Shown: piece after piece, positions 18,647 through 28,086 of the stretch
Layout of the letters: each line of letters begins with the position of its first letter
Position numbering within the stretch: position 1 is the first letter of the stretch
Origin: Govania unica
GTDB taxonomy: Bacteria > Pseudomonadota > Alphaproteobacteria > Sphingomonadales > Govanellaceae
Length of the DNA: 64,000 nucleotides
Direction: 5' to 3'
NCBI RefSeq assembly: GCF_027920805.1
Contig: NZ_JANWOI010000002.1
Span: 558,001-622,000, forward strand
Notes under the pieces: model-generated
The model's database searches: none
What the model was told of the DNA's origin: nothing
Seen by the model: the letters and a program-made list of their open reading frames with translations, nothing else
Made by a program: the position numbers and the translations under genes

Positions 18647-20056
18647 TCATGCCTGATCACGAATTCTCGCAAGGCTCTCGTCGCGGCCGAGAAGGACGAG
18701 CACCTCATAAATACCAGGGGAAACATCCGATCCGGTTAACGCGGCGCGGAGCGGCTGGGCGATTTTTCCAAGCTTCAGGCCGGTCTCCTCGGCGAGCGCC
18801 TTGATGCGGGCCTCCAAAGCCGTTTCTTCCCAAACGGGTTCGCCTTCAAGGGCGCTCAAAGCCTGGGCAAGCACGGCGCGGGCCTCGCCATCGACCAGTT
18901 TTTGCGCCTTTTCGGTCAAGTCCAAAGGTCGCACCCGGACATAAAACAAGGCAGTATCGGCCAGATCAATGAGGGTCTTGGCCCGGACTTTGAGGCCCGG
19001 CATGGCACGCGTCAAAAGCGTCCGTTCGTCGGCCGTGAGGGCTCGCTCAAGGCGGGACTCGATATAAGGGAAGGCGGCCTCGGCCAGCGCCGCATCATCG
19101 CTTGAGCGCATGTAATGGCCGTTCAGATTTTCAAGCTTGGCGAAATCAAAGCGCGACGGCGAGCGGCCGACGGCATCGAGATCGAACCATTCAATGGCCT
19201 GGGCGGTCGAGATGATCTCGTCATCGCCATGACCCCAGCCAAGCCGCAGCAGATAGTTGCGCAACGCCTCGGGCAGATAGCCGAGATCACGGTAGGCATC
19301 GACCCCAAGTGCACCGTGACGCTTTGACAGCTTGGCGCCGTCGGCCCCGTGAATGAGCGGAATATGGGCATAAATCGGACGTGGCCAGCCGATGGCATCG
19401 ATCAGCTGAGCCTGACGGGCGGCATTGGTCAGATGGTCGTCGCCGCGAATCACATGGGTCACGCCCATGTCGTAATCATCGACGATCACCGACAGCATAT
19501 AGGTAGGGGTGCCATCGCCGCGCAGCAAGACGAGGTCGTCGAGCTGGGCGTTCTGGAACCGCACTTCGCCTTGCACCTGATCGGCAATGACGGTTTCACC
19601 TTCGTTTGGTGACTTGAAGCGCAGCACCGGCTTGATGCCCGCGGGGGCTTCCGACGGGTCGCGGTCACGCCAGCGGCCGTCATAGCCCATGGGGCGTCCT
19701 GCGGCTTTGGCGGTTGCGCGCATCTCTTCAAGTTCTTCGGGCGTGCAGTAGCAGTGGTAAGCCTTGCCTTCGGCCAGAAGCTTGAGCGCCACTTCGGCAT
19801 GACGGTCACGACGGGCGAACTGATAGACCGTCTCATCATCCCAATCGAGGCCAAGCCATTGCAGGCCATCGAGAATGGCGGCCACGGCCTCGTCGGTCGA
19901 ACGGGCGCGGTCGGTGTCTTCGATTCTCAGCCGGAACTGGCCACCCGTATGTTTGGCATAAAGCCAGTTGAACAGCGCCGTGCGCGCACCGCCGATATGC
20001 AGAAAGCCGGTCGGCGAGGGAGCGAAGCGAGTAACGACGGCGGGTTTGGCGGTCAT
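18647..20056 (-). CDS. gltX: Glutamyl-tRNA synthetase
   Basis: Class I aminoacyl-tRNA synthetase charging tRNA-Glu. HIGH-type motif as [11 protein letters not shown] (residues 14-23) and KMSKS-type motif as KLSKR (242-246). A Cys-rich HCYCTPEE zinc-like patch lies at 101-108. 469 residues is the family norm. Many alphaproteobacteria carry two gltX copies, one also charging tRNA-Gln for the amidotransferase route; which one this is cannot be told here. Divergent from comEC, convergent with nothing, upstream of gltA. Confidence 0.95.
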   Translation of the reverse strand: MTAKPAVVTRFAPSPTGFLHIGGARTALFNWLYAKHTGGQFRLRIEDTDRARSTDEAVAAILDGLQWLGLDWDDETVYQFARRDRHAEVALKLLAEGKAYHCYCTPEELEEMRATAKAAGRPMGYDGRWRDRDPSEAPAGIKPVLRFKSPNEGETVIADQVQGEVRFQNAQLDDLVLLRGDGTPTYMLSVIVDDYDMGVTHVIRGDDHLTNAARQAQLIDAIGWPRPIYAHIPLIHGADGAKLSKRHGALGVDAYRDLGYLPEALRNYLLRLGWGHGDDEIISTAQAIEWFDLDAVGRSPSRFDFAKLENLNGHYMRSSDDAALAEAAFPYIESRLERALTADERTLLTRAMPGLKVRAKTLIDLADTALFYVRVRPLDLTEKAQKLVDGEARAVLAQALSALEGEPVWEETALEARIKALAEETGLKLGKIAQPLRAALTGSDVSPGIYEVLVLLGRDESLARIRDQA

Positions 20057-20137
20057 GAAATTCTGGCCCTAGGGTCTGGAATCAAGAGGATGTAACAGTC
20101 GGGTTTTCTAGCACACCTGACGGCCAAGTCAAAAGGC

Positions 20138-22450
20138 GTGCGGGCGAATGGCGGTCTTATGGGCTGTGGGCGGAGGTTCGTGGTTCAAACGAATGTTTCG
20201 ATGCAGATGGGCTCAAATAGTCAGGGCCTGCGTAATTCTCTGGATAAGAATTGTGATACCCGCCAAACTCTCGCCATGGGGGAGAGTGGTGGCGTATCGG
20301 ACGGCTTGTGGGTCCAGCTCATACAAGGAGCCGAGGGGCTTTGGGCTGCCGAACGCGGGCGCGTGATCCTGTGGACGCCGGTTCTGATCGCGGTCGGTAT
20401 CGGACTATATTTCAGCCGGTTGACCGAGCCCGGCTGGCAGACCCCTGCGATTGTTCTGGCGCTCTTGGTGAGTGCCGCCATTTTACTGCCGCGCGGGCCT
20501 TGGCGATTGCTGGCCTGGGCGGGGATTTTGGTCGCGCTTGGGTTTCTCGCCGCGCTATTGCGGACGGCGGATGTGGCTGCACCCATTGTCGGCCGGACAT
20601 TGCGGCCTATGACTCTGGTCGGCAAGGTAGATGCGGTTGAATGGCGCGGGCCCAAAGAGGCACGGCTTGAAATCAGCGTGCTGTCGCTTGACCGCTTGCC
20701 GGAGAATCGCTGGCCGGCGCGGGTGCGGCTGTCGTCGCGCACGAGCGTTCCTGCGGATTTGCGGGCCGGGGACCGCATCACCACCCGCGTGACCTTATGG
20801 CCGCCGCCATCCCCGACCATGCCCGGTGATTTCGATTTCGGGCGCGATCTTTTCTTTGCTCGCATCGGCGCGCTGGGCTTCACCCTCAGCGCGATCGAAC
20901 GGCTGCCGGACAGCAGTTTGACCGAGCCCCGTCAGAATGGTCTGATGGGCTGGGTTGATAATATGCGGGAGACCGTCTCGAAACGCATTCACGCCGCTTT
21001 GCCGGGCGAGACTGGAGCGCTCGGGGACGCTTTTGTCACCGGCTTTCGGGCGGCGATCCCGAAGCCCCTGAATATGGCCATGCGCAATGCGGGTTTATCC
21101 CATCTCATAGCTATTTCCGGGCTGCATATGAGCATGGTGGTGGGCGTGGTGTTCCTGGCCGTGCGCGGCGGCTTTGCGCTCTGGGAGACGGTTGCGCTGC
21201 GCTATCCGATCAAGAAATGGGCGGCTTTGCTCGCCGGGTTTATTGCGCTCGCTTATCTTGGGTTGAGCGGAGCAAGCATACCGGCGCAACGGTCATTTCT
21301 GATGGCGGCTCTGATGCTGATAGCGGTGCTGCTCGACCGCATGCCATTGTCCATGCGGTTTGTGGCGGCGGCGGCGGCGTTTCTTCTGCTTTATCGCCCT
21401 GAGTCGTTGCTGAGTGTCAGCTTTCAGATGTCGTTTGGTGCTGTGTTTGCGCTCATCGCGATTTATGGCGAACTCGGTCACTGGCGGGAGCGCCGTCGTG
21501 CCGTCAAGGGAGAGGTCAAGCAGCGCGGCCGCGTGATGAGTGGGCTTAGCCGCATAATGGGGGTATTGGGCGGGATTATTCTGTCTTCGGTCATCGCAGA
21601 ATGTGCGGTTGCTCCTGCGGCTTTGTATCATTTTCATCAGGTGGCCATATACGGCATGGTCGCCAATTTGATCGCTATTCCTCTGACGGGCACCTTGATC
21701 ATGCCTTTTCTGGTGCTTGGGGTGTTGCTCATGCCACTCGGGCTTGAGGCCTGGCCGCTGAAAGTCGCCGGGTTCGGCCTTGATATCGTGATCCGGGTGG
21801 CGGAGACGGTGAGCAGCCAGCCGGGGGCCACCGTTGGCGCTCCGGCGTTCTCCGTGACGGCTTATGTTTTGTTTATGCTGGGAGGACTGTGGCTTTTGTT
21901 GTGGCGGACGCGCTGGCGGCTGGCCGGGTTTGGCATGATCGCCGGCGGCCTTTTGATGGCCGCCCGACCGGCGCCGCCGGATATGATCATCGCCGGGGAG
22001 GGGGAGATCATGGCGCTCCGGGCTCCGGACGGCAGCTATTGGATGTCGCCTGGGCGCAAGGGCAGTTTCGTGCGCGAGCGCTGGGCTTCTCATACGGCGT
22101 CCGACACCCATCGCTGGGCCTGGACGTCAGACGGCGGCGCGGGGGATTGGCTCAGGTGCGACAGTATAGGCTGCATCTATCGGCCCCGAGACGGGCTTAT
22201 GGTGGCGGTGGTTCATGACGCCTATGCCTTTGCCGAAGATTGTCAGGAGGCCAATTTGCTCATATCGGTATTGCGGGCTCCGCGAGCTTGTGTGGATCAG
22301 ACTGAGGTGATCGACCGTGCGGCACAGCGCAAGAACGGCGGGCATAGCGTCAATTTTCTGGCTGATGGACATGGCGGTTTTCAAATGGAAATCCGCAGTG
22401 TGGGCGAGACCCGGAACGGGCGGCCTTGGGGCGGCAAGCTGGATAGATGA
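20138..22450 (+). CDS. comEC: ComEC/Rec2-family DNA uptake channel protein
   Basis: Inner-membrane channel that carries single-stranded DNA into the cytoplasm during natural transformation. Seen: N-terminal hydrophobic helices and an OB-like soluble segment (about residues 165-250), then the Competence domain with the hallmark LSHLIAISGLHMSMVVG and a run of transmembrane helices to about residue 610. The C-terminal soluble part resembles a degenerate metallo-beta-lactamase domain and lacks an HxHxDH motif that I can see. The start is uncertain: the frame is open from GTG 20138, but ATG 20276 (MGESGGVSDG) gives a more typical N-terminus. Divergent from gltX. Confidence 0.87.
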   Translation: MRANGGLMGCGRRFVVQTNVSMQMGSNSQGLRNSLDKNCDTRQTLAMGESGGVSDGLWVQLIQGAEGLWAAERGRVILWTPVLIAVGIGLYFSRLTEPGWQTPAIVLALLVSAAILLPRGPWRLLAWAGILVALGFLAALLRTADVAAPIVGRTLRPMTLVGKVDAVEWRGPKEARLEISVLSLDRLPENRWPARVRLSSRTSVPADLRAGDRITTRVTLWPPPSPTMPGDFDFGRDLFFARIGALGFTLSAIERLPDSSLTEPRQNGLMGWVDNMRETVSKRIHAALPGETGALGDAFVTGFRAAIPKPLNMAMRNAGLSHLIAISGLHMSMVVGVVFLAVRGGFALWETVALRYPIKKWAALLAGFIALAYLGLSGASIPAQRSFLMAALMLIAVLLDRMPLSMRFVAAAAAFLLLYRPESLLSVSFQMSFGAVFALIAIYGELGHWRERRRAVKGEVKQRGRVMSGLSRIMGVLGGIILSSVIAECAVAPAALYHFHQVAIYGMVANLIAIPLTGTLIMPFLVLGVLLMPLGLEAWPLKVAGFGLDIVIRVAETVSSQPGATVGAPAFSVTAYVLFMLGGLWLLLWRTRWRLAGFGMIAGGLLMAARPAPPDMIIAGEGEIMALRAPDGSYWMSPGRKGSFVRERWASHTASDTHRWAWTSDGGAGDWLRCDSIGCIYRPRDGLMVAVVHDAYAFAEDCQEANLLISVLRAPRACVDQTEVIDRAAQRKNGGHSVNFLADGHGGFQMEIRSVGETRNGRPWGGKLDR

Positions 22451-22475
22451 ATGGCGGGAGTTGGTGGGGCTGAGG

Positions 22476-22508
22476 CATGGATTGCCGGGTCAGGCCCGGC
22501 AATGACAA
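22476..22508. repeat. Palindromic repeat element, copy 1
   Basis: catggattgccgggtcaggc continuing cccggcaatgaca: an imperfect palindrome of about 32 bases whose ends (catgg / tgaca) match the other intergenic copies. Confidence 0.8.
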
Positions 22509-22613
22509 GGTGTTGAATGGCAGAGGCAGTTTTGCGTTGGAGAGCCGCAGCGATGGAAAGGCTGGAACGGGCGGCCATGGGAGAATAAGCGGTAGGTTTT
22601 GTTCGGGAGGAGA

Positions 22614-22645
22614 CATGGATTACCGGGGCAAGCCCGGTAATGACA
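22614..22645. repeat. Palindromic repeat element, copy 2
   Basis: catggattaccggggcaagc continuing ccggtaatgaca, the variant with 'tacc/ggta' arms, same orientation as copy 1. Confidence 0.8.
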
Positions 22646-22826
22646 TTATATAAAATGGGGAGGGTGGGAGTTGAATGACGAAGGTATGGAGAGCAATGCC
22701 AAGGTCGATGGCATCGGCCACAGCATTGGACATGGCATCAGGTATGACATTGGATCAGATATGACATCGGACACGTCATTGGAACTGGCATCCAACAGGG
22801 CATTCAACACGACATCGTACCAAACT

Positions 22827-22858
22827 TGTCATTGCCGGGCTTGACCCGGCAATCCATG
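22827..22858. repeat. Palindromic repeat element, copy 3
   Basis: tgtcattgccgggcttgacc continuing cggcaatccatg, the same element in the opposite orientation to copies 1 and 2. Confidence 0.82.
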
Positions 22859-22890
22859 GGGCAGACGCCGTCCAAAAGACGGTGCCGCTT

Positions 22891-22922
22891 AAAAACGAAT
22901 GGCCGGGATCTCTCCCGGCCAT
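22891..22922 (-). terminator. lexA terminator
   Basis: On the minus strand a 10-bp perfect stem (22899-22908 with 22913-22922, atggccggga/tcccggccat), a 4-base loop, then TCGTTTTT. It lies 16 bases beyond the lexA stop codon. Confidence 0.88.
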
Positions 22923-22937
22923 ATCTAAGCTCAAATC

Positions 22938-23669
22938 TTAGTAGCGCCTTAGAAGCCCCACCAGGCGGCCCTGGATTTTGACTTTTCCGGCCGGATAGAT
23001 CTGGGTTTCAAGGGTGCGGTTGGCTGGTTCGAGGGCCACTTGCGCGCCGCGTTTGTGTAGGGTCTTTAAGGTAGCCTCCACATCATCGACCAGGGCCACG
23101 ACGATATCGCCATTTTCGGCATTGTCGCAGCGCCGGATCAGGACGGTGTCGCCATCAAAAATCCCGGCATCGATCATGGAGTCGCCAGCGACCTCAAGCG
23201 CGTAATGTTCGCCGCGCGTGAGAAGGGCGGAGGGCACCGGAATGGTGCTGTATTGTTGCAGAGCCTCGATCGGGGTTCCGGCTGCAATGCGGCCATGCAT
23301 GGGAATGTCGAGCACTTCGGCCACGCTGTCGGCGAATTCGCGCCCCGTCGCGTCACGGCCTGCCGGTTGCGGATCGGGAACCCGGCGCGGGCGACTTTTG
23401 AAATCGCCCTGAATGACCCGGCTGTTTTGGTCGTCGGTTGCCGGGCGTCCGGTGATTTCGGGAATGCGGGTGACTTCAAGAGCGCGAGCGCGATGCGGCA
23501 GGCGGCGGATGAAGCCACGTTCCTCAAGAGCGCGGATCAGGCGATGAATGCCAGACTTTGATTTGAGCCCGAGCGCATCTTTCATTTCGTCGAAAGACGG
23601 CGCAACACCGCTTTCCTTCAGGCGCAGGTCGATGAATAACAGCAGCTCATGTTGTTTCTTGGTCAGCAT
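22938..23669 (-). CDS. lexA: LexA SOS repressor
   Basis: Transcriptional repressor of the SOS regulon that self-cleaves on RecA filaments. N-terminal winged helix-turn-helix ([13 protein letters not shown], then [18 protein letters not shown]). The Ala130-Gly131 cleavage site is in GRIAAGTP. Catalytic Ser164 (AGDSMIDAG) and Lys202 ([10 protein letters not shown]) are intact. 243 residues, with a basic linker longer than in E. coli, as usual in alphaproteobacteria. The upstream promoter carries a GTTC-N7-GTTC box, so it is autoregulated. Convergent with comEC. Confidence 0.96.
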   Translation of the reverse strand: MLTKKQHELLLFIDLRLKESGVAPSFDEMKDALGLKSKSGIHRLIRALEERGFIRRLPHRARALEVTRIPEITGRPATDDQNSRVIQGDFKSRPRRVPDPQPAGRDATGREFADSVAEVLDIPMHGRIAAGTPIEALQQYSTIPVPSALLTRGEHYALEVAGDSMIDAGIFDGDTVLIRRCDNAENGDIVVALVDDVEATLKTLHKRGAQVALEPANRTLETQIYPAGKVKIQGRLVGLLRRY

Positions 23670-23750
23670 TCCGCCACTCCTGAAAAGGATCCATCATTGG
23701 GTCATGAGGTCTTGTGGAACCTGAATGTCGACCCTTTATGTTTCCTTATT

Positions 23751-23779
23751 GTTCTATTTTAGTTCGCGGGAACAGTCAA
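23751..23779 (-). promoter_or_regulatory. lexA promoter overlapped by an SOS box
   Basis: On the minus strand: -35 TTGACT (23774-23779), a 17-base spacer, and -10 TAGAAC (23751-23756). The alphaproteobacterial SOS box is seen as GTTC-TATTTTA-GTTC on the plus strand (23751-23765) and covers the -10. It lies about 80 bases before the lexA ATG. GTTC-N7-GTTC is the known LexA site in this class; the role here follows from match and position. Confidence 0.85.
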
Positions 23780-23831
23780 GTAAAGAACAACCGGCGAGGC
23801 ACAAAAAATAAGCACCGGATCTGCCGGTCTC

Positions 23832-25067
23832 TTAGGCCAGAAGATGATCCGCCGGAATCCTGAGAGGTAGAATTTCTACAAGCTCGCCGGGCTCGGCCGC
23901 AGGGGCATGTACGGGGCGGATCAGGAGCGCGTCTGCACTGGCAAAGGGGCTCAGCATGGCGCTGTCCTGGCGTGGGAACGGAGTGGCAATCAGGGCGCCG
24001 TCCTCGGCCTCTGTCAGGCGGGCCCGGAGATAATCCTGCCGTTCGTCATTGGCCTTGAGCGCGCTGCCAAGACGTGCGAGCCGCTGGGCGGGAATTTCGG
24101 GCAGCAGACCCATCAGCCGCCGCAGCAAGGGAATGAGGAACACATGTGCACAGACAAGCGCCGAGGCCGGGTTGCCCGGCAGACCCAGGAAGGGCACGCC
24201 CTTGAGGTCGCCGAACATCATCGGCTTGCCGGGACGCATGGCGATGCGCCAGAAATTGACCTCAAGGCCGATGCCTGACAGGGCGCTATGAACGAGATCA
24301 TGATCGCCCACCGAAGCGCCGCCACTGGTGATCAAAAGATCAAGCTTTGGGGCGTTTTTCACCCGGGCCTGAATATCGTCCGTCCGGTCGCGGGCGATGC
24401 CGAGGTCGATGGCGATCCCGCCCGCCGCCTCGACCAGTGCCGCGAGCGCAATGCTGTTGGAACTGACGATCTGATGCGGCGCGCGTGGGGCGCCCGGCTC
24501 CACCAGCTCATCGCCGCTCGTCAGAATGCCGACGCGGGGGCGCCGGCTGACCGGCACCATAGGGTGATCAGCGGTGGCGAGAAGCCCGATCAAAGCGGGA
24601 GCCAGTCGCTCGCCGCGACGGGCGATCAGGTCGCCATCCTTGAAATCGAGACCGGCGGGGCGTATATGGCGGCCGGGTTCGGGGGCTTGCAGGATTTCCA
24701 CCCGGTCGCCGTCGCGCCGGGTATTTTCCTGAATGACGATGGCATCGGCACCGGGTGGAATGGCCGCGCCGGTGAAGATGCGGATGGCTTCGCCGGGGCC
24801 GATTTCCGGGCCGGGGGCGGAGCCTGCCGGGGTTTCGCCAATGATCCTGAGCTCAACCGGACAGACCAATGTATCCGCCATCCGCACGGCATAGCCATCC
24901 ATGGCCGAGGCGGCAAAGGGGGGCTGGGTCAGCCGGGCACGGATATCGGCGGCCAGCACCCGGCCCCGTGACGCCCTAATGGCGACCGTTTCTGAGTCGA
25001 GCGGGGAGGTGGCGGCCAGAATATGGGCGCGGGCCTCGTCAACGGGCATCAGGGGTTTGCGGGTCAT
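23832..25067 (-). CDS. moeA: Molybdopterin molybdenumtransferase
   Basis: Inserts molybdate into adenylylated molybdopterin to finish the molybdenum cofactor. Seen: PPFAASAMDGYAVR near residue 52, GEAIRIFTGAAIPPGADAIV, the MPT-binding TSGGASVGDHD, RPGKPMMFG and FLGLPGNPAS. 411 residues is typical. ATG 25067 lies two bases after the moaC stop; a TTG six bases earlier is also in frame. The pairing with moaC at the end of the trp operon is a recurring alphaproteobacterial arrangement. Confidence 0.95.
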   Translation of the reverse strand: MTRKPLMPVDEARAHILAATSPLDSETVAIRASRGRVLAADIRARLTQPPFAASAMDGYAVRMADTLVCPVELRIIGETPAGSAPGPEIGPGEAIRIFTGAAIPPGADAIVIQENTRRDGDRVEILQAPEPGRHIRPAGLDFKDGDLIARRGERLAPALIGLLATADHPMVPVSRRPRVGILTSGDELVEPGAPRAPHQIVSSNSIALAALVEAAGGIAIDLGIARDRTDDIQARVKNAPKLDLLITSGGASVGDHDLVHSALSGIGLEVNFWRIAMRPGKPMMFGDLKGVPFLGLPGNPASALVCAHVFLIPLLRRLMGLLPEIPAQRLARLGSALKANDERQDYLRARLTEAEDGALIATPFPRQDSAMLSPFASADALLIRPVHAPAAEPGELVEILPLRIPADHLLA

Positions 25068-25069
25068 GG

Positions 25070-25543
25070 TCAATCGGCCTCGTACCGGCCGGATCGTCCG
25101 CCGTCTTTATAGACGAGACGTACTTCCTCGATACGCATGGACTTATCGGCGGCTTTCACCATGTCATAGACGGTGAGGGCGGCGACGGTGACGGCGGTCA
25201 GCGCTTCCATCTCGACGCCGGTTTTGCCGGCGACTTTGACCGTGGCGGTGATCTCAATGCCGCCTGGTGCAGGGGCAAGGTCCACGGAGACCTTGGTGAT
25301 GGCGAGCGGATGACAGAGCGGAATAAGGTCCGAGGTTTTCTTCGCGGCCATGATTCCGGCGATGCGGGCGGCGGCGAGCACATCGCCTTTCGGGGCGGTG
25401 CCTTCGGTCACAAGCGTGAGGGCTTTGGCGCTCATGCGGATGAAACCGCGCGCGGTGGCGGTGCGGCTGGTGACGTCTTTCTCGCCCACATCGACCATAT
25501 GGGCATGGCCTGCCGCATCGAGATGAGTGAGCTTCTGGGTCAT
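25070..25543 (-). CDS. moaC: Cyclic pyranopterin monophosphate synthase
   Basis: Second step of molybdenum cofactor synthesis, making cPMP from the MoaA product. The 157-residue chain has the family landmarks: [14 protein letters not shown] near the start, [13 protein letters not shown] with the catalytic-region Cys-His, and [23 protein letters not shown]. Its ATG overlaps the trpC stop by four bases (ATGA), so translation is probably coupled to trpC. Confidence 0.97.
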   Translation of the reverse strand: MTQKLTHLDAAGHAHMVDVGEKDVTSRTATARGFIRMSAKALTLVTEGTAPKGDVLAAARIAGIMAAKKTSDLIPLCHPLAITKVSVDLAPAPGGIEITATVKVAGKTGVEMEALTAVTVAALTVYDMVKAADKSMRIEEVRLVYKDGGRSGRYEAD

Positions 25544-26343
25544 GCAGCGCTCGCGGGGGTCAGAAGGGTTCGGGTGGCGGCGCTCACATCCTGCTGTTTC
25601 ATCAGGGACTCGCCGATCAAAAAGGCTTCGACGCCTGCGGTGGCGAGCATGTCGAGATCGGCGCGGGAATAAATGCCGCTTTCACCGATCACGCGGCGGC
25701 CCGGTTCAACCCGGGGCGCGAGATCAAGCGTTGTCTGAAGACTGATCTCCAAGGTCTTCAGATTGCGGTTGTTGATGCCCATGAGGGGGCTTTTCAGCTT
25801 ATGGGCGCGCTCAAGTTCCTCGGCGTCGTGAACCTCGATCAGGACATCCATGCCAAGGGCCATGGCGGCGGCTTCAAGTTCAGCTGCCTGACTGTCGGAA
25901 AGGCAGGCCATGATCAGCAGGATGCAATCGGCTCCAAGGGCGCGGGCTTCGGTGACCTGATAAGGGTCGATGATGAAATCCTTGCGCAGGGCGGGGAGCG
26001 AGACGGCGTTCCGGGCTTCGGTCAGGAAACGGTCGTTGCCCTGAAAATAAGGAATATCGGTCAGCACTGACAAACAGGTGGCTCCACCGGTTTCATAAGC
26101 ACGGGCCAGGGTCGCCGGATCGAAATCGGCGCGGATCAGACCTTTTGACGGGCTGGCTTTTTTGATTTCGCAAATCAACGCATAGCGTCCGGCGGCGTTC
26201 GCGGCGTCGAGTGCCCGGGCAAAGCCGCGCGGGGCCGTCTGGGCGCGGGCCGCGTCCTCAAGTGTGGCAAGGCTTACAGCCGCCTTGCACGCAGCGATAT
26301 GAAGGCGTTTGTCGGCGCAGATTTTATCGAGAACATTGGTCAT
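25540..26343 (-). CDS. trpC: Indole-3-glycerol phosphate synthase
   Basis: Closes the indole ring in tryptophan synthesis. TIM barrel with the expected landmarks: [16 protein letters not shown] (residues about 55-70, catalytic Lys), [32 protein letters not shown] and [13 protein letters not shown]. 267 residues, monofunctional (no fused TrpF). Its ATG overlaps the trpD stop by four bases. Downstream genes in the same unit are moaC and moeA, not trpF/B/A. Confidence 0.97.
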   Translation of the reverse strand: MTNVLDKICADKRLHIAACKAAVSLATLEDAARAQTAPRGFARALDAANAAGRYALICEIKKASPSKGLIRADFDPATLARAYETGGATCLSVLTDIPYFQGNDRFLTEARNAVSLPALRKDFIIDPYQVTEARALGADCILLIMACLSDSQAAELEAAAMALGMDVLIEVHDAEELERAHKLKSPLMGINNRNLKTLEISLQTTLDLAPRVEPGRRVIGESGIYSRADLDMLATAGVEAFLIGESLMKQQDVSAATRTLLTPASAA

Positions 26344-27371
26344 TCGGCAGTCTCAACAGGGAAATTTGACAGATCAATCCAGCGGTCAAGGGTCTCGGCA
26401 GCGCGGCCAGTATCAATAATTTGCGCAGCGAATTGAACGCCTTCCTTCAAAGTCTTCACGCGATCGGTGACGATAAGTGAGGCGGCGGCGTTCAACAGCA
26501 CGATATCACGATACGGCCCGGGTTTGCCGGATAGAAGATCGCGGATGGCCTCGGCATTGGTGGCGGCGTCGCCGCCTTTCAGATCTTCCATGCGGGCGCG
26601 CGGCAAGCCTGCCTCTTCGGGGGTGATTTCGAACGTGTGAACCGAGCCGCCGTCATATTCAGCCACATAAGTGGTGCCGGTGGTGGTGATTTCGTCAAGA
26701 CCATCGCTGCCATGAACAACCCAGACCCGTTCTGACCCGGTGCGGCCGAGCACTTCGGCCATGGGGGCGATCCATTTGCGGTCGAACACGCCGATCACCT
26801 GTCGCTTGGCCAGGGCCGGGTTGGCCAGCGGGCCGAGCAGGTTGAAAAGGGTACGCGTGCCAAGCTCGCCACGGGTCGGGGCCACATGGCGCATGGCTCC
26901 GTGATGGCGGGGGGCCATGAGGAAGGCGATATTCACCTCATTGAGGCAACGTTCCAGAATTTCATGGGGTGCATCGATATTGATGCCAAGTTCTGCCAGC
27001 ACATCGGCGGAGCCTGATTTCGACGACACCGCCCGATTGCCATGCTTGGCCACGGGGATGCCGGCGGCGGCGATCACGATGGCGGTCGCGGTCGAGATAT
27101 TATAGGTCCCGGCGCTGTCGCCGCCGGTGCCGCAGGTGTCAATGGCGCCGGGCGGGGCTTTGACGGCCAAGACCTTGTCCCGCATGGCGCGGCAGGCGCC
27201 GGTCAGTTCATCTACGGTTTCGCCACGCACGCGAAGCGCCATCAGAAACCCGCCGACCTGCGACGGCGTGGCATCGCCTGACATCATAATGTGAAAGGCT
27301 TCGTTGGCTTCGGCCTCGGACAGGGTGGTGCCATCTGCGACTTTGGCAATCAATTCCTTGAAACGCGACAT
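26340..27371 (-). CDS. trpD: Anthranilate phosphoribosyltransferase
   Basis: Transfers phosphoribosyl from PRPP to anthranilate. The PRPP-binding [17 protein letters not shown] segment lies at about residues 78-94, followed by [21 protein letters not shown] and [19 protein letters not shown]. 343 residues is normal. Eleven bases separate it from trpG; it overlaps trpC by four bases. Confidence 0.97.
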   Translation of the reverse strand: MSRFKELIAKVADGTTLSEAEANEAFHIMMSGDATPSQVGGFLMALRVRGETVDELTGACRAMRDKVLAVKAPPGAIDTCGTGGDSAGTYNISTATAIVIAAAGIPVAKHGNRAVSSKSGSADVLAELGINIDAPHEILERCLNEVNIAFLMAPRHHGAMRHVAPTRGELGTRTLFNLLGPLANPALAKRQVIGVFDRKWIAPMAEVLGRTGSERVWVVHGSDGLDEITTTGTTYVAEYDGGSVHTFEITPEEAGLPRARMEDLKGGDAATNAEAIRDLLSGKPGPYRDIVLLNAAASLIVTDRVKTLKEGVQFAAQIIDTGRAAETLDRWIDLSNFPVETAE

Positions 27372-27382
27372 AATTGCCTCGA

Positions 27383-27967
27383 TCAGTGTGACTGAGCGCG
27401 GCGGGCGCTCTCGATGAAGTTTTTCAATATCTTATGGCCGTGTTCTGATTCGATGCTTTCGGGATGGAATTGGACACCATGAACCGGCAGGGTTTTATGC
27501 TCAAGCCCCATGATCAGGCCGTCATCGGTTTCAGCAGTGATGGCGAGGCAGTCGGGCAGGCTGTCGCGGTCGACGATCAGTGAATGATAGCGTGTGGCGC
27601 GGAAGGCGTTCGGCAATCCGGCGAACAGTCCGCGGGCCCGGTGATGAATCTGACTGACCTTGCCATGCATGGGGGCCGGGGCGCGCACCACCTGGCCGCC
27701 GAATACCTGGCCGATGGTTTGATGGCCGAGACAAACGCCCATGATCGGCACCTGGCCCGAAAGTTCGCGCACCAGATCGAGGCAGATTCCGGCTTCATCC
27801 GGAGTGCGGGGGCCAGGCGACAGGACGATGCCTTCGGGCTTCATGGCGGCGATCTCGGCGACGGTGATGGCGTCATTGCGGCGCACCTCCACATCCACTC
27901 CGAGTTCACAGAGATAGTGATATAGATTCCAGGTGAAGCTGTCGTAATTGTCGATAAGCAGGAACAT
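27383..27967 (-). CDS. trpG: Anthranilate synthase component II (glutamine amidotransferase)
   Basis: Supplies ammonia from glutamine to TrpE. Class I amidotransferase triad: Cys79 ([10 protein letters not shown]), His168 and Glu170 (GVQFHPES). 194 residues, not fused to TrpE or TrpD. A GAGG lies a few bases before the ATG. First gene of trpGDC-moaC-moeA; its promoter must lie in the 119-base spacer shared with the divergent deacetylase gene. Confidence 0.96.
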   Translation of the reverse strand: MFLLIDNYDSFTWNLYHYLCELGVDVEVRRNDAITVAEIAAMKPEGIVLSPGPRTPDEAGICLDLVRELSGQVPIMGVCLGHQTIGQVFGGQVVRAPAPMHGKVSQIHHRARGLFAGLPNAFRATRYHSLIVDRDSLPDCLAITAETDDGLIMGLEHKTLPVHGVQFHPESIESEHGHKILKNFIESARRAQSH

Positions 27968-28086
27968 GTGGCCTCGCCCGGTCAGATATGGCCGCCTTTT
28001 TATTGCCGAATTGCTGTCTTCTAAACCATTTCGCCGTCATGATAAAGAAGCGTGGACAATCCTCTCCGTACGACCAGGAATGAATA

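Larger units (their letters stand above)
22451..22890. other. Repeat-filled gap between comEC and lexA
   Basis: No convincing gene. It holds three copies of the palindromic element (listed separately) and, at about 22686-22820, a degenerate run of related short units of the type gacatygga/ggcatc (catcggcc, cattggac, cattggat, catcggac, cattggaa). One frame of that run is open for 52 codons from 22686 but has no ribosome binding site and runs into a palindromic element, so it is not called as a gene. Confidence 0.6.

Noticed and set aside
22686-22844. 52-codon frame in the comEC-lexA gap
   Set aside because: No ribosome binding site, built from degenerate short repeats, and it ends inside a palindromic element.
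22476-22858. Three palindromic copies considered as a CRISPR array
   Set aside because: The copies differ in orientation, are spaced irregularly (about 105-180 bases) and no cas gene is present.
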